Below, in pieces: positions 8,521-19,601 of a stretch of 64,000 bases of DNA. The position numbers and the translations under genes are program-made. The notes beneath the pieces are model-generated. The model did no database searches and was not told the origin of the DNA. It saw only the letters and a program-made list of their open reading frames with translations. Position 1 is the stretch's first letter. Each line of letters opens with the position of its first letter. Origin of the DNA: Bradyrhizobium sp. SRL28 (GTDB lineage: Bacteria > Pseudomonadota > Alphaproteobacteria > Rhizobiales > Xanthobacteraceae); contig NZ_JAHEAG010000014.1 in NCBI RefSeq assembly GCF_018596315.1, positions 1 to 64,000 of the forward strand. The letters are read 5' to 3'.

Positions 8521-9393
8521 CTAGCGTCGCAGGATGAAGTTCCGGAGAAGTGCCATCGCCCGTTCAGGCGCATCGGGCACCACGGCGTGCCCGCAATTCG
8601 CAAACCGTTCGAATTGCACCAGGTGCTTCGGTAGCGCCGTTGCGATGTCCACCTGGCTCTCGATCGGATGCATCGGATCGTCTTCGCCGCCCATCACAAG
8701 GGTCGGGCACTGAATGCGATGGAGGTCGGGGAACATGTTGAAGGTGTGGCTCTCGCCACCCGGCTTTGCGGAAAAATGCAGCGCCACCTCTGGCTTTCCG
8801 ACCGTACGGCTTCCGAGGTTCGGGTCGCGCGGCGTCCGCGTGTAGACGGGGAAGGCGAGATTTCGCCAGGCGTCGACCGCAGCCTGATCCCGCGGGCTGT
8901 CGACGTCCAGAAACCTGCGGCGCGCAAGCGCGCCCACTTCGGGCCCGCCGAGGCGCTCGAATAGCGCCACGCGCCGGTCAAGATAGGTGTCTCCAGCGGC
9001 TTCGGTGCTGATCAGCACCAGCTTTGATGGGTGGTCGGGATGGCGAGTGGCGTAGGCCAGCGCCACCATGCCGCCGAATGATGCGCCCAAGACGATCGGG
9101 TCGGCGATGCCGAGTGCGTCGCAGAAAGCCCGCACGTCGTCGCCCCACTGCGCCAGATGCCAGCTTTCCTTGGGACCATCCTCGCTTCGGCCATTGCCGC
9201 GATGATCGAGATAAATGATCTGCGCGATATCGGCCAAGGCGGAATAGGCAGGCTTGTAAATCGAATGGTCGAAGCCGGGGCCGCCATGGAGCAGGAGGAG
9301 GGTCGGCTTTTCCCGCATCGCCGGGCCGTCGGGGACGAATTTCGCGCCCTCGACATCGAAGAACAGCCGCACCCCGTTCACAGATACGTGCAT
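8521..9393 (-). CDS. Alpha/beta hydrolase, proline-iminopeptidase-like
   Basis: A 290-residue alpha/beta-fold hydrolase. The oxyanion-hole segment LLLLHGGPGFDHS is near residue 35-47, the nucleophile elbow GASFGG follows at about 105, and a late GHAVV supplies the catalytic histidine. The HGGPG motif and YLDHRGNGRS resemble prolyl iminopeptidases, but substrate cannot be assigned. The frame opens upstream to 9501; I chose the ATG at 9393 because GAAGGA lies 9 bases before it and the HVSVNGVRLFFD opening matches the family. It is antisense between pal and cpoB, interrupting the usual order. Confidence 0.85.
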   Translation of the reverse strand: MHVSVNGVRLFFDVEGAKFVPDGPAMREKPTLLLLHGGPGFDHSIYKPAYSALADIAQIIYLDHRGNGRSEDGPKESWHLAQWGDDVRAFCDALGIADPIVLGASFGGMVALAYATRHPDHPSKLVLISTEAAGDTYLDRRVALFERLGGPEVGALARRRFLDVDSPRDQAAVDAWRNLAFPVYTRTPRDPNLGSRTVGKPEVALHFSAKPGGESHTFNMFPDLHRIQCPTLVMGGEDDPMHPIESQVDIATALPKHLVQFERFANCGHAVVPDAPERAMALLRNFILRR

Positions 9394-9567
9394 GAGCTGA
9401 AATCCTTCGATTTGTGAACGCCGTCGGACTGGGCGACTTGTCTTGAAGGGGATACTAAACCATATCGGAACCCGGCGTCCGGATTCGGAAATGCCAGTCA
9501 CAATTCCGGCGCACTCCCTCAGTGTGTTCTGCTTTCGTTTGACACGCGATTTCGTCGTCAGGGCAAA

Positions 9568-10725
9568 ATGTCATCCAGATTCATCAATGCTGCCAGTGCC
9601 GCGGTGATTGCCGCGACGCTGGCTTTGTCTGTGCAGACCTCATCCGCACAGATCACGTTCCCGTGGGAGCGCGAACGCGCTCCGCAAGGCTACCCGCAGG
9701 GCCAGCCGCAGTCCGATGACGCCGATCTGGAAATGCGGATCCAGCGGCTGGAAAGCCAGCTCCGGCAACTGACCGGCCAGAACGAGGAGTTGCAATTCCG
9801 CAACCGGCAGCTCGAAGAGCGGCTGCGCCAGCTCGGCGCCGCGCCGCCTGCGTCCGGCGGCCAACCGCCGGGCGCGCAGCCCAGCGTGGCCGCGGCGCCG
9901 CCTCCAGTTCAGTCCGGCCCGCCACAGGGGCAACAGGGCTATCCGCAACAAGGATATCCGCAGCAGGGCGCTCGTCAGCAGCAGGGCTATCCACCGGGCC
10001 AGCCAAGCTACGACCAGCAACCGCAGGTCGCCTCGCCCGCGCCGATCGCACAGGATCCGGCGGCCCCTGCGGCCGGCGGCCGGCGCCGCGGCGATGCCTT
10101 CGACCCGTCCCAGAATCCCAACGCCCCGGGCGCACCGCGCGCGCTCGGCGGTGGCCAGATGCCGATGTCGAGCGAAGCGGCGGCCGGTGCGCCGGGCGGG
10201 CGCGGTCCGGGCGAACCGCTCAATCTCGGCGGTCCCCGCGATCCCGGTGGCGCCGCCTTGCCGCCGCCTGCTGCAGCCGCACCGCCCCCGCGCGGCCCCG
10301 GGCCCGGCGCCAGCGCCGCGCTGACCACGCTGCCGCCTTCAGCCACGTCGAAGGACGAATTCGATCTCGGCATCGGCTACATGCAGCGCAAGGATTATGC
10401 GCTGGCCGAAGCGACGATGAAGAACTTTGCGCAGAAGTATCCGAGCGATCCACTGATCGCGGACTCGCAATACTGGCTCGGTGAGAGCTATTTCCAGCGC
10501 CAGCAATATCGCGACGCCGCCGAAGCATTCCTCGGCGTGACCACCAAGTTCGACAAGTCGGGCAAGGCGCCCGACGCCCTGCTGCGGCTCGGTCAGTCGC
10601 TGGCAGCGCTGAAAGAAAAGGAAGCCGCCTGCGCCGCGCTCGGCGAAGTGACGCGGAAATATCCGCGCGCGTCTGCCGGCGTAAAGGCTGCCGTCGATCG
10701 TGAGCAGAAGCGGGTCAAGTGCTGA
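9568..10725 (+). CDS. cpoB: CpoB (YbgF), Tol-Pal-associated TPR coordinator
   Basis: CpoB is the periplasmic protein that coordinates Tol-Pal constriction with peptidoglycan synthesis. The 385-residue product has a signal peptide ending near SSAQ, an N-terminal coiled coil (about 48-92, LEMRIQRLESQLRQL) for trimerisation, a long Gln/Pro/Gly/Ala-rich linker (about 93-255) with QQGYP repeats, and C-terminal TPR units (about 262-385) starting at DEFDLGIGYMQRKDYA. The linker is much longer than in enterobacteria, as is common in rhizobia. It closes the Tol-Pal cluster. Confidence 0.92.
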   Translation: MSSRFINAASAAVIAATLALSVQTSSAQITFPWERERAPQGYPQGQPQSDDADLEMRIQRLESQLRQLTGQNEELQFRNRQLEERLRQLGAAPPASGGQPPGAQPSVAAAPPPVQSGPPQGQQGYPQQGYPQQGARQQQGYPPGQPSYDQQPQVASPAPIAQDPAAPAAGGRRRGDAFDPSQNPNAPGAPRALGGGQMPMSSEAAAGAPGGRGPGEPLNLGGPRDPGGAALPPPAAAAPPPRGPGPGASAALTTLPPSATSKDEFDLGIGYMQRKDYALAEATMKNFAQKYPSDPLIADSQYWLGESYFQRQQYRDAAEAFLGVTTKFDKSGKAPDALLRLGQSLAALKEKEAACAALGEVTRKYPRASAGVKAAVDREQKRVKC

Positions 10726-10797
10726 TCTGCCGTGTCGGCGATTGGCGCTGATTTCTCTTGCGGCCCATGGTGGACCGCAAGAGCGTATCGCAGCGAT

Positions 10798-12066
10798 CTA
10801 TTCCGCCTGCTCGATTGCAGCCGGCATCCTTGCCACGGACATCAGTGATCGCGCCACCTGGTTGAGAAGCTGATCCGAGTTCTCCTCTTCGGCCAGCGAC
10901 TTCGACAACAGGGCGACGACCGCGCTGTGGCGCAGTTGCTGGGCGAGGTTCTTCGCCGTCGTGTAGGCCGACATCTCGTAATGTTCGACCCGTTGCGCCG
11001 CGCCGATCAGCGCGAGGTCGGCTGCGGCATCTTCCTTTTTCTCGCCTTCGGCCATCACCTCCTGGCCTTCCTCGATCAGCCCCATCATGCCCTTGCAGGG
11101 TTTCGCGCGGGCTGTCTTGCCGAGCAGATCGAAGCACTCGTTGATGCGCTCGACCTGGTTTTCGGTCTCGACCAGATGTTGCTCGAACAACTCGCGCAGC
11201 TGATCGAAGCGCGCCACCTGGGCCATTTTCGGCAGCGCCTTGGTCAGTTGCTTTTCCGCATGCAGGATGTCGCGGAGTTCATCGATCAACAGATCGTTCA
11301 GCCCGGCCTCGTCGGCCGGCGGCGAGCTTTCCGTGACAATGGCGCTGGCGGCGCCCGGTTCGGCCTGAATGGCCGGTGATTCCGTGAATACCCAGCCGTT
11401 GCCTTCGTTCCAGGGCCCGCGGGTATCGATCTCGCCATGCTCACCGGTTCCGGTGGAATCATTGAAGAACTGGTCGACCAAGCCCGGCGTCGGTGCGATG
11501 CGGCCGATGCTGAAGGCGGGCTTGCTCATGCTTTCCAGCGCCAGCGAGAACGCCTTCATGTGGGTGATTTCGCGGGTCATCAGGAACTGCAGGGCGTCCT
11601 TGGTGCCAGCGTCGTCGCAGAAATTGATCAGCCGTTCGTAGACGATCTTGGCGCGCGCCTCGGCCGCGATGTTGCTGCGCAGGTCGACGTCGAGTTCGCC
11701 TGTTACCTTGAGGTAGTCGGCCGTCCAGGCGTTGCCTTGCGAATTGAACAGATTTACCCCGCCGCCACCCGCAATCGCGATCAACGGATCGGCTTCCGCC
11801 GCCTGGCGGTCGAACTTCATGGGTTTGAGGTGCATGCGCGCCAGCGTGCCGACGATTTCAAGATGACTCAGTTCCTCGGTGCCGATGTCCATCAAGAGGT
11901 CCTTGCGGTCCGGATCCTCGCAATTGAGCCCCTGAATCGAATACTGCATCGCGGCCGCAAGCTCGCCATTGGCGCCGCCGAACTGTTCAAGGAGCATATT
12001 GCCAAAGCGTGGGTCGGGTTCATCAACGCGAACGGTGAACATCAGTTTCTTGACGTGGTGATACAT
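10798..12066 (-). CDS. Manganese catalase fused to YciF/DUF892 ferritin-like domain
   Basis: A 422-residue fusion. Residues 1 to about 235 match manganese catalase, which removes hydrogen peroxide with a dimanganese site. Candidate ligands are Glu35, Glu65, His68, Glu136 or Glu144, and His169, in the contexts NGELAAAMQY, EELSHLE and REITHMKAF. After a short linker, about 255-410 form a DUF892/YciF four-helix ferritin-like domain, from LNDLLIDELRDILHAEKQL to LAEEENSDQLL. In many bacteria these are separate neighbouring genes. No export signal, so cytosolic. Monocistronic, convergent with cpoB. Regulation is not visible, but general-stress control would be typical. Confidence 0.88.
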   Translation of the reverse strand: MYHHVKKLMFTVRVDEPDPRFGNMLLEQFGGANGELAAAMQYSIQGLNCEDPDRKDLLMDIGTEELSHLEIVGTLARMHLKPMKFDRQAAEADPLIAIAGGGGVNLFNSQGNAWTADYLKVTGELDVDLRSNIAAEARAKIVYERLINFCDDAGTKDALQFLMTREITHMKAFSLALESMSKPAFSIGRIAPTPGLVDQFFNDSTGTGEHGEIDTRGPWNEGNGWVFTESPAIQAEPGAASAIVTESSPPADEAGLNDLLIDELRDILHAEKQLTKALPKMAQVARFDQLRELFEQHLVETENQVERINECFDLLGKTARAKPCKGMMGLIEEGQEVMAEGEKKEDAAADLALIGAAQRVEHYEMSAYTTAKNLAQQLRHSAVVALLSKSLAEEENSDQLLNQVARSLMSVARMPAAIEQAE

Positions 12067-12262
12067 GGGATGCCTCGAAGGTTGGGATGATGAGTCCCGA
12101 ACGGCACGCTCTGTGCTTTGTTCCTAACTAAACCGTGTGGGGATAGGCCGTGCTCCGTCTCAATCGGAACGGGCCTGACGCGGCGGTTGATGGTGTTGCC
12201 AGCGCCTTGCGATCGTCGGCGGATGGCTCCAAACATAGGCGTTCCCATTGCGCGGCCGAGCC

Positions 12263-13297
12263 ATGCCCGATCCTGACCAGTCCCCGATCTCGGTCCAGCA
12301 AGCGAAAGATCTGTTCGCACACTGGAAGGCCGCGCCCGCGCTCGTGCTAGCGGTATCCGGCGGTCCCGATTCCCTTGCCCTGATGTGGCTTGCCGCCCGC
12401 TGGCGCCGTGCGCTTTCGCGCGGGCCGCGATTGATCGCCGCCACCGTCGACCACGGCTTGCGCCCCGAGGCCGCACGCGAGGCGCGCGACGTCAAACGTC
12501 TCGCACGCACGCTCGATCTGCCCCATCGCACGCTGCGTTGGACCGGGACCAAGCCGAAGACCGGCCTGCCGGCCGCAGCCCGCGCGGCGCGCTATCGGCT
12601 GTTGGCGAAAGCCGCGCGCGCTGGCGGCGCCACGCACATCCTTACCGCGCATACCCGTGACGACCAGGCCGAGACGCTTTTGATGCGGATGCTGCGCGGT
12701 AGCGGCATCGCCGGTCTCGCCGCGATGGCGCGCGAGACCGAGCGCGAGGGCGTGTGGCTGGCGCGGCCGTTGCTCGACGTTCCGAAATCCCGGCTCGTTG
12801 CGACGCTGGGCAAGGCGAAGATCGCCTTTGCCGACGATCCCACCAATCGGGACACGAGCTTCACGCGGCCGCGGCTGCGCGCGTTGATGCCTGCGCTGGT
12901 CGAGGAGGGTGGCGACAGCCGAAACCTGGCGCGGCTGGCAACAAGGCTGGCGCGGGCGAATGCCGCGATTGAAGTGCTGGCCGACGGCGCCGAGCGCTAT
13001 CTCGCTTTGAGAGATCGCGATGATGCCTCGCGCTTCGGATTCGATGCCGGAGCGTTTGCCGGTCTGCCAGAGGAAATCCGGCTTCGGCTGCTCAAGCGCG
13101 CGATTGACCGGGCCGGTCACGAAGGGCCTGCGGAACTCGGCAAGGTCGAGGCGCTGCTGGCGGTGCTGGACCGGGCCATTGCGAATGGCGGGGGGCAGAC
13201 AAGGCTGAAACAAACGCTGGCCGGGGCGGCGATCAGCTTGACGAAGGGACGAATTCATGTCGATTCAGCACCGCCGCGGAGGGGCAACCGGCCGTGA
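12263..13297 (+). CDS. tilS: TilS, tRNA(Ile)-lysidine synthase
   Basis: TilS converts the wobble cytidine of the CAU-anticodon isoleucine tRNA to lysidine, changing it to read AUA. The 344-residue product carries the N-type ATP pyrophosphatase loop SGGPDS at residues 32-37 and the downstream signatures ATVDHGLRPEA and ILTAHTRDDQAETLLMR. The frame could begin at a TTG at 12248, but the ATG at 12263 is preferred. It lies upstream of ftsH, as is usual in alphaproteobacteria, with a 266-base gap containing a promoter. Confidence 0.93.
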   Translation: MPDPDQSPISVQQAKDLFAHWKAAPALVLAVSGGPDSLALMWLAARWRRALSRGPRLIAATVDHGLRPEAAREARDVKRLARTLDLPHRTLRWTGTKPKTGLPAAARAARYRLLAKAARAGGATHILTAHTRDDQAETLLMRMLRGSGIAGLAAMARETEREGVWLARPLLDVPKSRLVATLGKAKIAFADDPTNRDTSFTRPRLRALMPALVEEGGDSRNLARLATRLARANAAIEVLADGAERYLALRDRDDASRFGFDAGAFAGLPEEIRLRLLKRAIDRAGHEGPAELGKVEALLAVLDRAIANGGGQTRLKQTLAGAAISLTKGRIHVDSAPPRRGNRP

Positions 13298-13431
13298 GAA
13301 GCGTTCCCATACCGCAATATCCGCGATATCGGCACGAAGAGCCTTAACCACCCCGGAAAAACCTCGGCTTTTGCGTCATTTTTTGACCGGGAATCGCGTT
13401 TAGATGCGTTAAATAGTCCTGAGTGGTTCCC

Positions 13432-13460
13432 TTGGCATTGACCCGGGCGCCACCTAAATT
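13432..13460 (+). promoter_or_regulatory. Candidate sigma-70 promoter of ftsH
   Basis: TTGGCA (13432-13437) and TAAATT (13455-13460) are separated by exactly 17 bases, matching the -35/-10 consensus at 5 of 6 and 4 of 6 positions. They lie about 100 bases before the ftsH ATG in the tilS-ftsH gap. No separate heat-shock promoter is clear to me. Confidence 0.5.
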
Positions 13461-13563
13461 GGGTGCAGTGGACCGGGGATTCTCGCCTCACTACCCAAGG
13501 AATACTCTAGGGTTACTGCCAAGGACATAGGGCCGCGATCCGCGCGACCACGAAGGAAGATCA

Positions 13564-15486
<1,923 letters not shown>

Positions 15487-15508
15487 GAGCGGCTCGTATC
15501 TGAATAAG

Positions 15509-15536
15509 AAACGCGGCGGAGACGCTGCGTTTTTTT
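15509..15536 (+). terminator. Rho-independent terminator of ftsH
   Basis: AAACGCGGC (15509-15517) pairs with GCTGCGTTT (15524-15532) with one G-T wobble across a six-base loop, and the 3' arm runs into seven Ts. It lies 23 bases after the ftsH stop. Confidence 0.85.
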
Positions 15537-15545
15537 ATGTCCCCG

Positions 15546-15731
15546 TTATGTCGGCGCGAAATGACGTTCGAGGATTTGCTCCGGCGTCTCCGTCACCTCG
15601 ATCGTCTGCCCGTCGCCGACGTAGGTGAGAATGGTGCGCTCGCCGTCGCGCGACATGCTGCCGACGAGCGCGATGTTGATGTGGATGGGCTGCCTCGTCT
15701 CGAATCCCGTGCATTGAATCCAGAAGCGCAT
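15546..15731 (-). CDS. Small conserved-looking hypothetical protein
   Basis: A 61-residue protein of unknown function, convergent with ftsH. It has a regular alternating pattern (IHINIALVGSMS…TILTYVGDGQTIEV) that suggests a small beta-rich fold, then a short helix TPEQILERHF. A GTG lies three bases upstream, but AAGGAG is spaced six bases from the ATG at 15731, so I use that start. No signal peptide or metal motif. Codon composition matches neighbouring genes, so I consider it real. Confidence 0.65.
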   Translation of the reverse strand: MRFWIQCTGFETRQPIHINIALVGSMSRDGERTILTYVGDGQTIEVTETPEQILERHFAPT

Positions 15732-15782
15732 CACGATCTCCTTCGATATCGCGCTTGATCATAAAGATAGTCGCGGCAAATT

Positions 15783-15875
15783 GTAGGGTGGGCAAAGCGC
15801 AGCGTGCCCACCATTCGCAGTGGCGGTCTTGAGACGATGGTGGGCACGGCGCTTGTGCGCCTTTGCCCACCCTAC
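15783..15875. repeat. Dispersed palindromic element, family B, copy 1
   Basis: Outer arms GTAGGGTGGGCAAAG and its near-complement CTTTGCCCACCCTAC flank an inner palindrome built on GTGCCCACCAT/ATGGTGGGCAC. A second copy is at 57704-57790. It lies at the 3' end of metE and may form a large hairpin there. Confidence 0.85.
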
Positions 15876-15887
15876 GCAACTCCCGTG

Positions 15888-18257
15888 CTACGCCAGCGTC
15901 CGCAACTCACGAGCCGCCGCGACCATGTTGACGAGCGCGGGCCGCACTTCTTCCCATTTGCGGGTCTTCAATCCGCAATCCGGATTGATCCAGATCTGGG
16001 CGTCGGAGAGCCGCATCCGCGCCAGCCTGAGCAGGCTGGTCATCTCTTCGATCTCGGGGACGCGCGGCGAATGGATGTCGTAGACGCCGGGGCCGATTTC
16101 GTTCGGATAGCGGTAGTCCCTGAACGCGTCGAGCAACTCCATTTTCGAGCGCGAGGTCTCGATCGAGATCACGTCGGCGTCCATCGCGCCGATCGCGTTG
16201 ATGATGTCGTTGAACTCCGAGTAGCACATATGGGTGTGGATCTGCGTTTCGTCGCGCACGCCGGATGAACAGAGGCGGAAGGCATCGACGGCCCAGTCGA
16301 GATAGCCCTGCCATTCCGATTTGCGCAGCGGCAAGCCTTCGCGCAGTGCGGCCTCGTCGATCTGGATCATGCCGGCGCCGGCGGCCTCGAGATCGGCGAC
16401 CTCGTCGCGGATCGCGAGCGCGATTTGCCGGCAGGCCTCGCTGCGCGCAATATCGTCACGTACGAACGACCAATTCAGGATGGTGACGGGACCGGTCAGC
16501 ATCGCCTTCATCGGCTTCTTCGTCAGCGACTGCGCGTACTGCCACCACTCGACCGTCATCGGCTTCGGGCGCGAGACGTCGCCGAACAGCACCGGCGGAC
16601 GGACGTAGCGCGATCCGTAGGATTGCACCCAGCCGTGGCTGGTGAAGGCGAAGCCCGCGAGCTGTTCGCCAAAGTACTGCACCATGTCGTTGCGCTCGAA
16701 CTCGCCATGCACGAGCACGTCGAGACCGATGGTTTCCTGCCATTGCACCGCCTGGGCCGTCTGGTCCTGCAAATAAATCTTGTAGACTTCATCCGTCAGG
16801 GCGCCGCTGGCGTGTGCGGCGCGCGCTTTCCTGACTTCGGTCGTCTGCGGGAACGAGCCGATGGTCGTGGTCGGGAACGCCGGCAGGTTGAAGCGCTCGT
16901 GCTGCACGCCGACACGCTCAGTGAACACGCTGGCGCGACGACGCATGGCGTCATCGATGCCGGCGATGCGCGCTGCGACCTTCGCATCGTGAATCCGCGG
17001 CGAGGCCGTGCGCGCGGCGGCCGCCTCGTCCGAGCCCCGCAGGGCGGCTGCGACGCTGCCGCGTCCGCCGGCGAGTGCCGTCCCGAGTGTGCTCAGTTCC
17101 TCGAGCTTCTGCACCGAGAACGCCAGCCAGCTCTTGATTTCGGAATCGAGCCCGGTTTCCAGCGCCAGATCGATCGGGACATGCAGCAGCGAACAGGAGG
17201 GCGCGATCTGCACACGGTGCTTGCCGAGTTTCGCGATCACGGGTTCGAGCCGGTCGAGGATCCTGCTCAAGTCCGCGCGCCAGATGTTGCGGCCGTCGAT
17301 GATACCGAGCGACAGCACGCGGTCTTTTGGAAAATCGGCGAGGCCATCGATCTGTTCAGGCGCGCGCACCAGATCGAGATGCAGGCCGGCGACGGGCAGC
17401 GCCAGCGCTGTAGCGCGATTGCCGCCCAGCCCGCCGAAATAGGTCGCGAGCATGACCTTGAGCTGCGGCACCGCGTTGGCGATCTCCGTATAGGCGTAAT
17501 GCAGCGCCTGCCGGGCGACGATATCGAGGTCGAGCACGAGACATGGCTCATCGATCTGTACCCATTCGGCGCCGCGGTAGGCCAGCTCGCGCAGCACCTC
17601 GATGTAGACCGGCAGCAACCGGTCGAGCAGCGACAGCGTGTTGAAACCGGCATCCTTGCTTTTTGCCAGCTTGAGAAACGTGACCGGGCCGACAAGCACA
17701 GGGCGGGTCTGATAGCCCAGCGCCTTGGCTTCCTCGTATTCCTCGATCGGCTTGCGCGAGGCGAGGGTGAACTGCTGATCCTTCGCCAGTTCGGGCACCA
17801 TGTAGTGGTAGTTGGTATCGAACCATTTTGTCATTTCCAGCGCCGGTACGCCGTGCGCGGCGTCATGCCCGTGATTGATATGGCCGCAGCTCGCGTCATG
17901 CGTTTTTCCTTGCGCACCGCGGGCCATCGCAAAGTAAGTCGCGAGCGGGACCGGGCCGCCGTTCCAGCGATAGATTTCCGGGATCGCGCCGACCATCACT
18001 GACGTGTCGAGCATCTGGTCGTAGAACGAGAAATCGTTCGACGGGATCACGCTGACGCCGAGCTTTTTCTGGCGCGCCCAGTTGGCGGCGCGAAGACCCG
18101 CGCCGGTTTCGATCAGGGCTTTTTCGTCCGAAGCGCCGGACCAGAAGCTTTCCAATGCGAATTTCAGCTCGCGGCGCGGGCCGATACGTGGCGTGCCAAG
18201 GGAGGCAACGGGAAGTGAGGAAGTGGAGATTGTAGAAGGAGACGTTGCAGTAGACAT
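15888..18257 (-). CDS. metE: MetE, cobalamin-independent methionine synthase
   Basis: MetE transfers a methyl group from 5-methyltetrahydrofolate polyglutamate to homocysteine in the cytosol without B12. The 789-residue product has the double-barrel layout, with zinc-site motifs HTHMCYSEF (His and Cys) and NPDCGLKTR (Cys) near the C-terminus. The reading frame extends upstream to 18404, but that part overlaps a cobalamin riboswitch and its downstream element. The ATG at 18257 starts the protein at normal family length. Expression should be repressed when adenosylcobalamin is plentiful and MetH can act. Confidence 0.95.
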   Translation of the reverse strand: MSTATSPSTISTSSLPVASLGTPRIGPRRELKFALESFWSGASDEKALIETGAGLRAANWARQKKLGVSVIPSNDFSFYDQMLDTSVMVGAIPEIYRWNGGPVPLATYFAMARGAQGKTHDASCGHINHGHDAAHGVPALEMTKWFDTNYHYMVPELAKDQQFTLASRKPIEEYEEAKALGYQTRPVLVGPVTFLKLAKSKDAGFNTLSLLDRLLPVYIEVLRELAYRGAEWVQIDEPCLVLDLDIVARQALHYAYTEIANAVPQLKVMLATYFGGLGGNRATALALPVAGLHLDLVRAPEQIDGLADFPKDRVLSLGIIDGRNIWRADLSRILDRLEPVIAKLGKHRVQIAPSCSLLHVPIDLALETGLDSEIKSWLAFSVQKLEELSTLGTALAGGRGSVAAALRGSDEAAAARTASPRIHDAKVAARIAGIDDAMRRRASVFTERVGVQHERFNLPAFPTTTIGSFPQTTEVRKARAAHASGALTDEVYKIYLQDQTAQAVQWQETIGLDVLVHGEFERNDMVQYFGEQLAGFAFTSHGWVQSYGSRYVRPPVLFGDVSRPKPMTVEWWQYAQSLTKKPMKAMLTGPVTILNWSFVRDDIARSEACRQIALAIRDEVADLEAAGAGMIQIDEAALREGLPLRKSEWQGYLDWAVDAFRLCSSGVRDETQIHTHMCYSEFNDIINAIGAMDADVISIETSRSKMELLDAFRDYRYPNEIGPGVYDIHSPRVPEIEEMTSLLRLARMRLSDAQIWINPDCGLKTRKWEEVRPALVNMVAAARELRTLA

Positions 18258-18265
18258 TGGCTTAA

Positions 18266-18372
18266 CCCCAAAAGTTGGGGGCAAAGGCCGAAGTGACACG
18301 TCTGGATTCCGCGTACGGCGGAGCGTGCGCGGAAATCGCAACCGCACCACCGGGACACCCCGCCCGAGGACG
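18266..18372 (-). promoter_or_regulatory. metE leader: riboswitch-proximal element and start-site hairpin
   Basis: On the minus strand, 18372-18344 contains CGGGCGGGGTGTCCCGG in a 29-base block nearly identical to one after the nrdA riboswitch. Closer to metE, CCCCAA-N3-TTGGGG (18266-18280) forms a hairpin ending nine bases before the ATG and covers the only GGGG available as a ribosome-binding site. This fits translational control by the riboswitch. The sequences are seen; the mechanism is inferred. Confidence 0.6.
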
Positions 18373-18380
18373 TGTATGTT

Positions 18381-18565
18381 GTCGAGGCAGGTCTCCTGGC
18401 TCACGGGTCAATGCTGCTGTCCGGCCTTCCCGAAACCAATCATGGTCTCAGTGACTTTGTTGGACAGCGGCTCGCCGCTTACAGTTGCGGGGGCAGCTCC
18501 GGCTTTGGCTTTTCGGCCGCACCGGCTTCCCTCTTAGCTTCGGGCCGAACGAGCCCGAAGAACCA
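18381..18565 (-). promoter_or_regulatory. Cobalamin riboswitch upstream of metE
   Basis: Read on the minus strand, the region has the hallmark conserved parts in order: AGGGAAGCCGGTG, GCTGCCCCCGCAACTGTAAG, a CACTGA segment, GGGAAGG, and the 3' B12 box GCCAGGAGACCTGCC. This aptamer class binds adenosyl- or methylcobalamin and normally represses the downstream gene. A B12-independent methionine synthase is a classic target. Limits are approximate. Confidence 0.95.
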
Positions 18566-18671
18566 CGACGGATTCAGTTAAGGTCAAGCGTGACCCCAGT
18601 CAATACGAGCCCGGAGTGGGCAGTTACCCATCACTCTTGATGGATACCATTGGGCGAGATATCGAAGTAGC

Positions 18672-19592
18672 TCAGTTCTGCGGCATTCCTTGGGGCACGA
18701 TGGTTCTGACGATGGAGGCATCGAGGGCCTCGTAATCGTGCAGGCCGATCGTTGCGTAAAGTTCAGCGCGCGTCTGCATCTGGTCGAGCATCTTGCTGGT
18801 GCTGCCGTCGCGCTTAAGTGCCGTAAACAGGTTCTGCTGGGCCTTGTTGGCGACGCGGAGCGACGATACCGGCCAGATCACCATGCGATAACCCATCGCC
18901 TCGAACTCCGACGCGGTGAAGAACGGCGTCTTGCCGAACTCCGTCATGTTCGCGAGCAGCGGGACACCGGGAATGCGCCTGGCGAACTCCTCGAACATCT
19001 CGCGCGAAATCATTGCTTCCGGAAAGATCGCGTCCGCTCCCGCTTCCAGATAAAGTTTGGCACGCGCTACCGCACCGTCCATGCCCTCGCTGGCTGCGGC
19101 ATCAGTCCTTGCGATCAGATAAAGATGACGCCGCGCCTTGGCGGCGGCGGCGACCTTGGCTGCCATGTCGCGCGCATCCGCCAGCTTCTTGTCGTTGAGA
19201 TGGCCGCATTTTTTCGGAAGCAGCTGGTCCTCGATATGAACGGCCGCAGCACCGGCATCCTCGAAGGTGCGCACCATGTTCATGACATTGAGCGCTTCGC
19301 CATAGCCGGTGTCGCCATCGACCAGCACCGGCAGGCCGCTGGCGCGCGCCACCTGGCGGATGAAGAAGGAAACTTCCTCGATCGTAATGATGCCGAGATC
19401 CGGCAGGCCCATCGAAGCCGTCATCGCCGCACCCGACAGATAGAGTGCGAAAAAGCCGGCGTCGCGCGCCTGCAGCGCGGCCATTCCGTTATGCGTGCCC
19501 GGCATCTGGAGAATGCCCGGTGTGTCCAGGAGGTCGCGGAAGCGAGCCCCGGCCGGCTTGTCGGCGATGTCGGTACCCAGGAGATACACCAT
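18672..19592 (-). CDS. prpB: PrpB, 2-methylisocitrate lyase
   Basis: PrpB splits 2-methylisocitrate into pyruvate and succinate, the last step of the methylcitrate cycle for propionyl-CoA. The 306-residue product belongs to the isocitrate lyase superfamily, with active-site PKKCGH (about 126-131), substrate loop GDTGYG, and metal-binding VHIEDQ. An AAGGAG precedes the ATG closely. It is last of four tightly spaced genes (thioesterase, prpD, prpC, prpB) with 9 bases from prpC. The riboswitch of metE lies just beyond its end. Confidence 0.94.
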   Translation of the reverse strand: MVYLLGTDIADKPAGARFRDLLDTPGILQMPGTHNGMAALQARDAGFFALYLSGAAMTASMGLPDLGIITIEEVSFFIRQVARASGLPVLVDGDTGYGEALNVMNMVRTFEDAGAAAVHIEDQLLPKKCGHLNDKKLADARDMAAKVAAAAKARRHLYLIARTDAAASEGMDGAVARAKLYLEAGADAIFPEAMISREMFEEFARRIPGVPLLANMTEFGKTPFFTASEFEAMGYRMVIWPVSSLRVANKAQQNLFTALKRDGSTSKMLDQMQTRAELYATIGLHDYEALDASIVRTIVPQGMPQN

Positions 19593-19601
19593 TACTGCTC
19601 C

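Noticed and set aside
18258..18404. N-terminal 49-residue extension of MetE
   Set aside because: It overlaps the riboswitch and its downstream element; the ATG at 18257 gives the normal start.
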